Positions 11,459 to 12,648 of a stretch of 12,648 bases of DNA are shown here, piece by piece. How positions within the stretch are numbered: position 1 is the first letter of the stretch; every line of letters starts with the position of its first letter. This DNA is from Ruminococcus sp. UBA4383 (GTDB taxonomy: Bacteria > Bacillota > Clostridia > Oscillospirales > Ruminococcaceae). The notes under the pieces are model-generated. The model did not search any database and was not told the DNA's origin. It saw only the letters and a list, made by a program, of their open reading frames with translations. Where the stretch lies: contig DGRR01000124.1 of assembly GCA_002389995.1 (NCBI GenBank), positions 1 to 12,648 on the forward strand, given 5' to 3'. The position numbers and the translations under genes are program-made.

Positions 11459-12648
11459 ATGGAAAAATTTTTTGAGGCACTTCAGTCCCTCGGTGAGGAA
11501 AACAGCGTTGAAACAGAGGTACTCATCGAAAAAGTCAAGTCGGCTATGCTCAAAGCCGCTAAAAAAGCCTATCCCCACAGCGAGGAAAGAATCAGGGTGG
11601 AAATTGACCCCGCTACAAAAAAATTCGCTATGTATATCGCTCAGGAAATAATTGATGATTACCCGATAGATGACAACGAAATAAATATTGATGTGGCTAA
11701 AACTATCGACCCCAATGCCGTTGTAGGCGGTACTATCATGAAGGAAATAGATATCTCAACCCTCGGAAGAATGGCTGCACTTTCCGCTAAACAGTCCATA
11801 AAAGGCGACCTCAGGGAAATAAACCGTGAACAGATGCTCAATAAGTTTGAAAGCAAGGAACATGACTGCATTATCGCCACAGTTTCACAGATTGAACCCG
11901 GCAGAGGTACTGTAACCGTTGAATATGACGGCACTGAACTCTACCTTTTCAAAAATGAACAGATTCCCGGAGAAGTCCTCGAAGAAGGTAAAAAGGTAAA
12001 AGTCTACATCACAGGCATCGTAGGCAAAAATAAAAAGCCTATCGTTAAAATTTCCCGTACACACAGGGATTTCGTCAAGAGACTCTTTGAAAGCGAAGTA
12101 CCCGAAATCGCTGACGGCACTGTCGAAATAAAGGCTATTTCAAGAGAAGCAGGCGCAAGAACTAAAATTGCAGTATGGTCAAAAGACCCCAATGTCGATA
12201 CAATAGGTGCTTGTATAGGTACAAGACGTTCCCGTATAACCGCTGTTGTAAACGAACTCAACGGCGAAAAAATAGATATTATCCCGTGGAGCGAAATTAC
12301 TGAGGAATTTATCGCAAAAGCACTCGCCCCTGCACAGGTTCTCAAAACTATAATAACTTCTTCCGAAGAAAAAACCTGCACTGTAATCGTTCCCAATAAT
12401 CAGCTTTCACTCGCAATAGGAAACAAGGGTCAGAATGCAAAGCTTGCCGCAAAGCTTACAGGTTTCAAAATTGATATCAAACCACAGTTCGACAACGTTA
12501 CAGGAGAAGTCGCTCCCGAAATAAAGGACGATATGCCCGAAATTACTGCACAGGAAAATGCAGAAAATCAGTCCGATGCGGATATAACCGAAAATACTGC
12601 CGAAATTCCCGAAAATAACGGGGAAATTAAAGAGGATATCCCCGAAAC
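11459..12648 (+). CDS. nusA: transcription elongation/termination factor NusA (3' end outside window)
   Basis: NusA binds RNA polymerase and nascent RNA, promotes pausing and intrinsic termination, and joins antitermination complexes. ATG 11459 follows GGAGG (11447-11451) by 7 nt; 396 codons are visible and the frame stays open to the window end. Residues 1-135 form the polymerase-binding domain, including L-G-R-M-A-A-L-S-A-K-Q at 102-112. About 138-200 is the S1 domain, 203-285 is KH1 with the G-A-C-I-G block at 250-254 and V-N-E-L-N-G-E-K-I-D-I at 264-274, and 286-345 is KH2 with intact G-N-K-G at 321-324. An acidic Glu/Asn-rich tail begins near 350. The KH1 GXXG loop reads G-T-R-R (254-257) instead of the usual G-(P/M)-(R/K)-G, and the preceding D-P-V/I is D-T-I. 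Identity is certain; the loop change could weaken RNA contact or be a lineage variant. Confidence 0.96.
   Translation, partial: MEKFFEALQSLGEENSVETEVLIEKVKSAMLKAAKKAYPHSEERIRVEIDPATKKFAMYIAQEIIDDYPIDDNEINIDVAKTIDPNAVVGGTIMKEIDISTLGRMAALSAKQSIKGDLREINREQMLNKFESKEHDCIIATVSQIEPGRGTVTVEYDGTELYLFKNEQIPGEVLEEGKKVKVYITGIVGKNKKPIVKISRTHRDFVKRLFESEVPEIADGTVEIKAISREAGARTKIAVWSKDPNVDTIGACIGTRRSRITAVVNELNGEKIDIIPWSEITEEFIAKALAPAQVLKTIITSSEEKTCTVIVPNNQLSLAIGNKGQNAKLAAKLTGFKIDIKPQFDNVTGEVAPEIKDDMPEITAQENAENQSDADITENTAEIPENNGEIKEDIPE

Noticed and set aside
1..12648. CRISPR array, insertion sequence, phage genes or tRNA/rRNA genes
   Set aside because: No regularly spaced repeats, transposase or integrase motifs, or tRNA-like cloverleaf sequences were seen on either strand.

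Overview
The window looks like a chromosomal segment of a Gram-positive, low-to-moderate GC bacterium of the Clostridia, most likely Ruminococcus or a close relative in the Oscillospiraceae. This rests on strong AAGGAGG-type ribosome binding sites, sigma-A-like promoters (TTGACA/TTGATT, about 17 nt, TATAAT), Ser-rich lipoprotein solute-binding proteins, and the gene neighbourhoods mazG-hup-rqcP and rimP-nusA. The genus is inferred from style, not proven. No CRISPR array, insertion sequence, tRNA, rRNA or prophage gene was seen.

Layout. (1) 1-1784, plus strand: the 3' end of a PLP-dependent aminotransferase, an unrecognised 171-aa protein and trpS form a tight operon ending in an AT-rich hairpin. 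(2) 1885-3758, plus strand: a promoter drives mazG and hup (8-nt overlap) up to a strong terminator, then a VOC/glyoxalase-fold gene and rqcP up to a terminator shared with the convergent gene. This is a nucleotide-pool, nucleoid and ribosome-quality-control group. It resembles the Bacillus/Clostridium mazG-rqcP-yabP-yabQ-divIC neighbourhood, but the sporulation genes are missing and a VOC gene is inserted. (3) 3762-7578, minus strand: four separately promoted genes, namely an extended-SDR sugar-nucleotide epimerase/dehydratase, an ABC solute-binding lipoprotein, a small DUF4352-like lipoprotein and an orphan 96-aa basic protein. (4) 7685-9270, plus strand: a second solute-binding lipoprotein, clearly a paralogue of the first, with its own consensus promoter and terminator. 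Neither has permease genes beside it. (5) 9389-10780, plus strand: a membrane-anchored VanY-type (M15B) peptidase with a Big_2 Ig-like domain and an unusual Gly/Tyr/Asp-rich linker. (6) 10808 to the end, plus strand: the start of the rimP-nusA operon, with a terminator-like hairpin in its leader; nusA runs off the window.

How the genes fit together. The two ends are housekeeping (tRNA charging, nucleotide sanitation, ribosome maturation, transcription elongation). The middle is accessory envelope and nutrient-capture material. The points I find most worth checking are: a HU protein whose DNA-binding arm carries a C-P-P-C motif plus a third Cys; a NusA KH1 domain whose GXXG loop reads G-T-R-R; a candidate NusA-attenuation hairpin before rimP; two orphan paralogous solute-binding proteins; and an inverted repeat spaced 42 bp around the mazG promoter.
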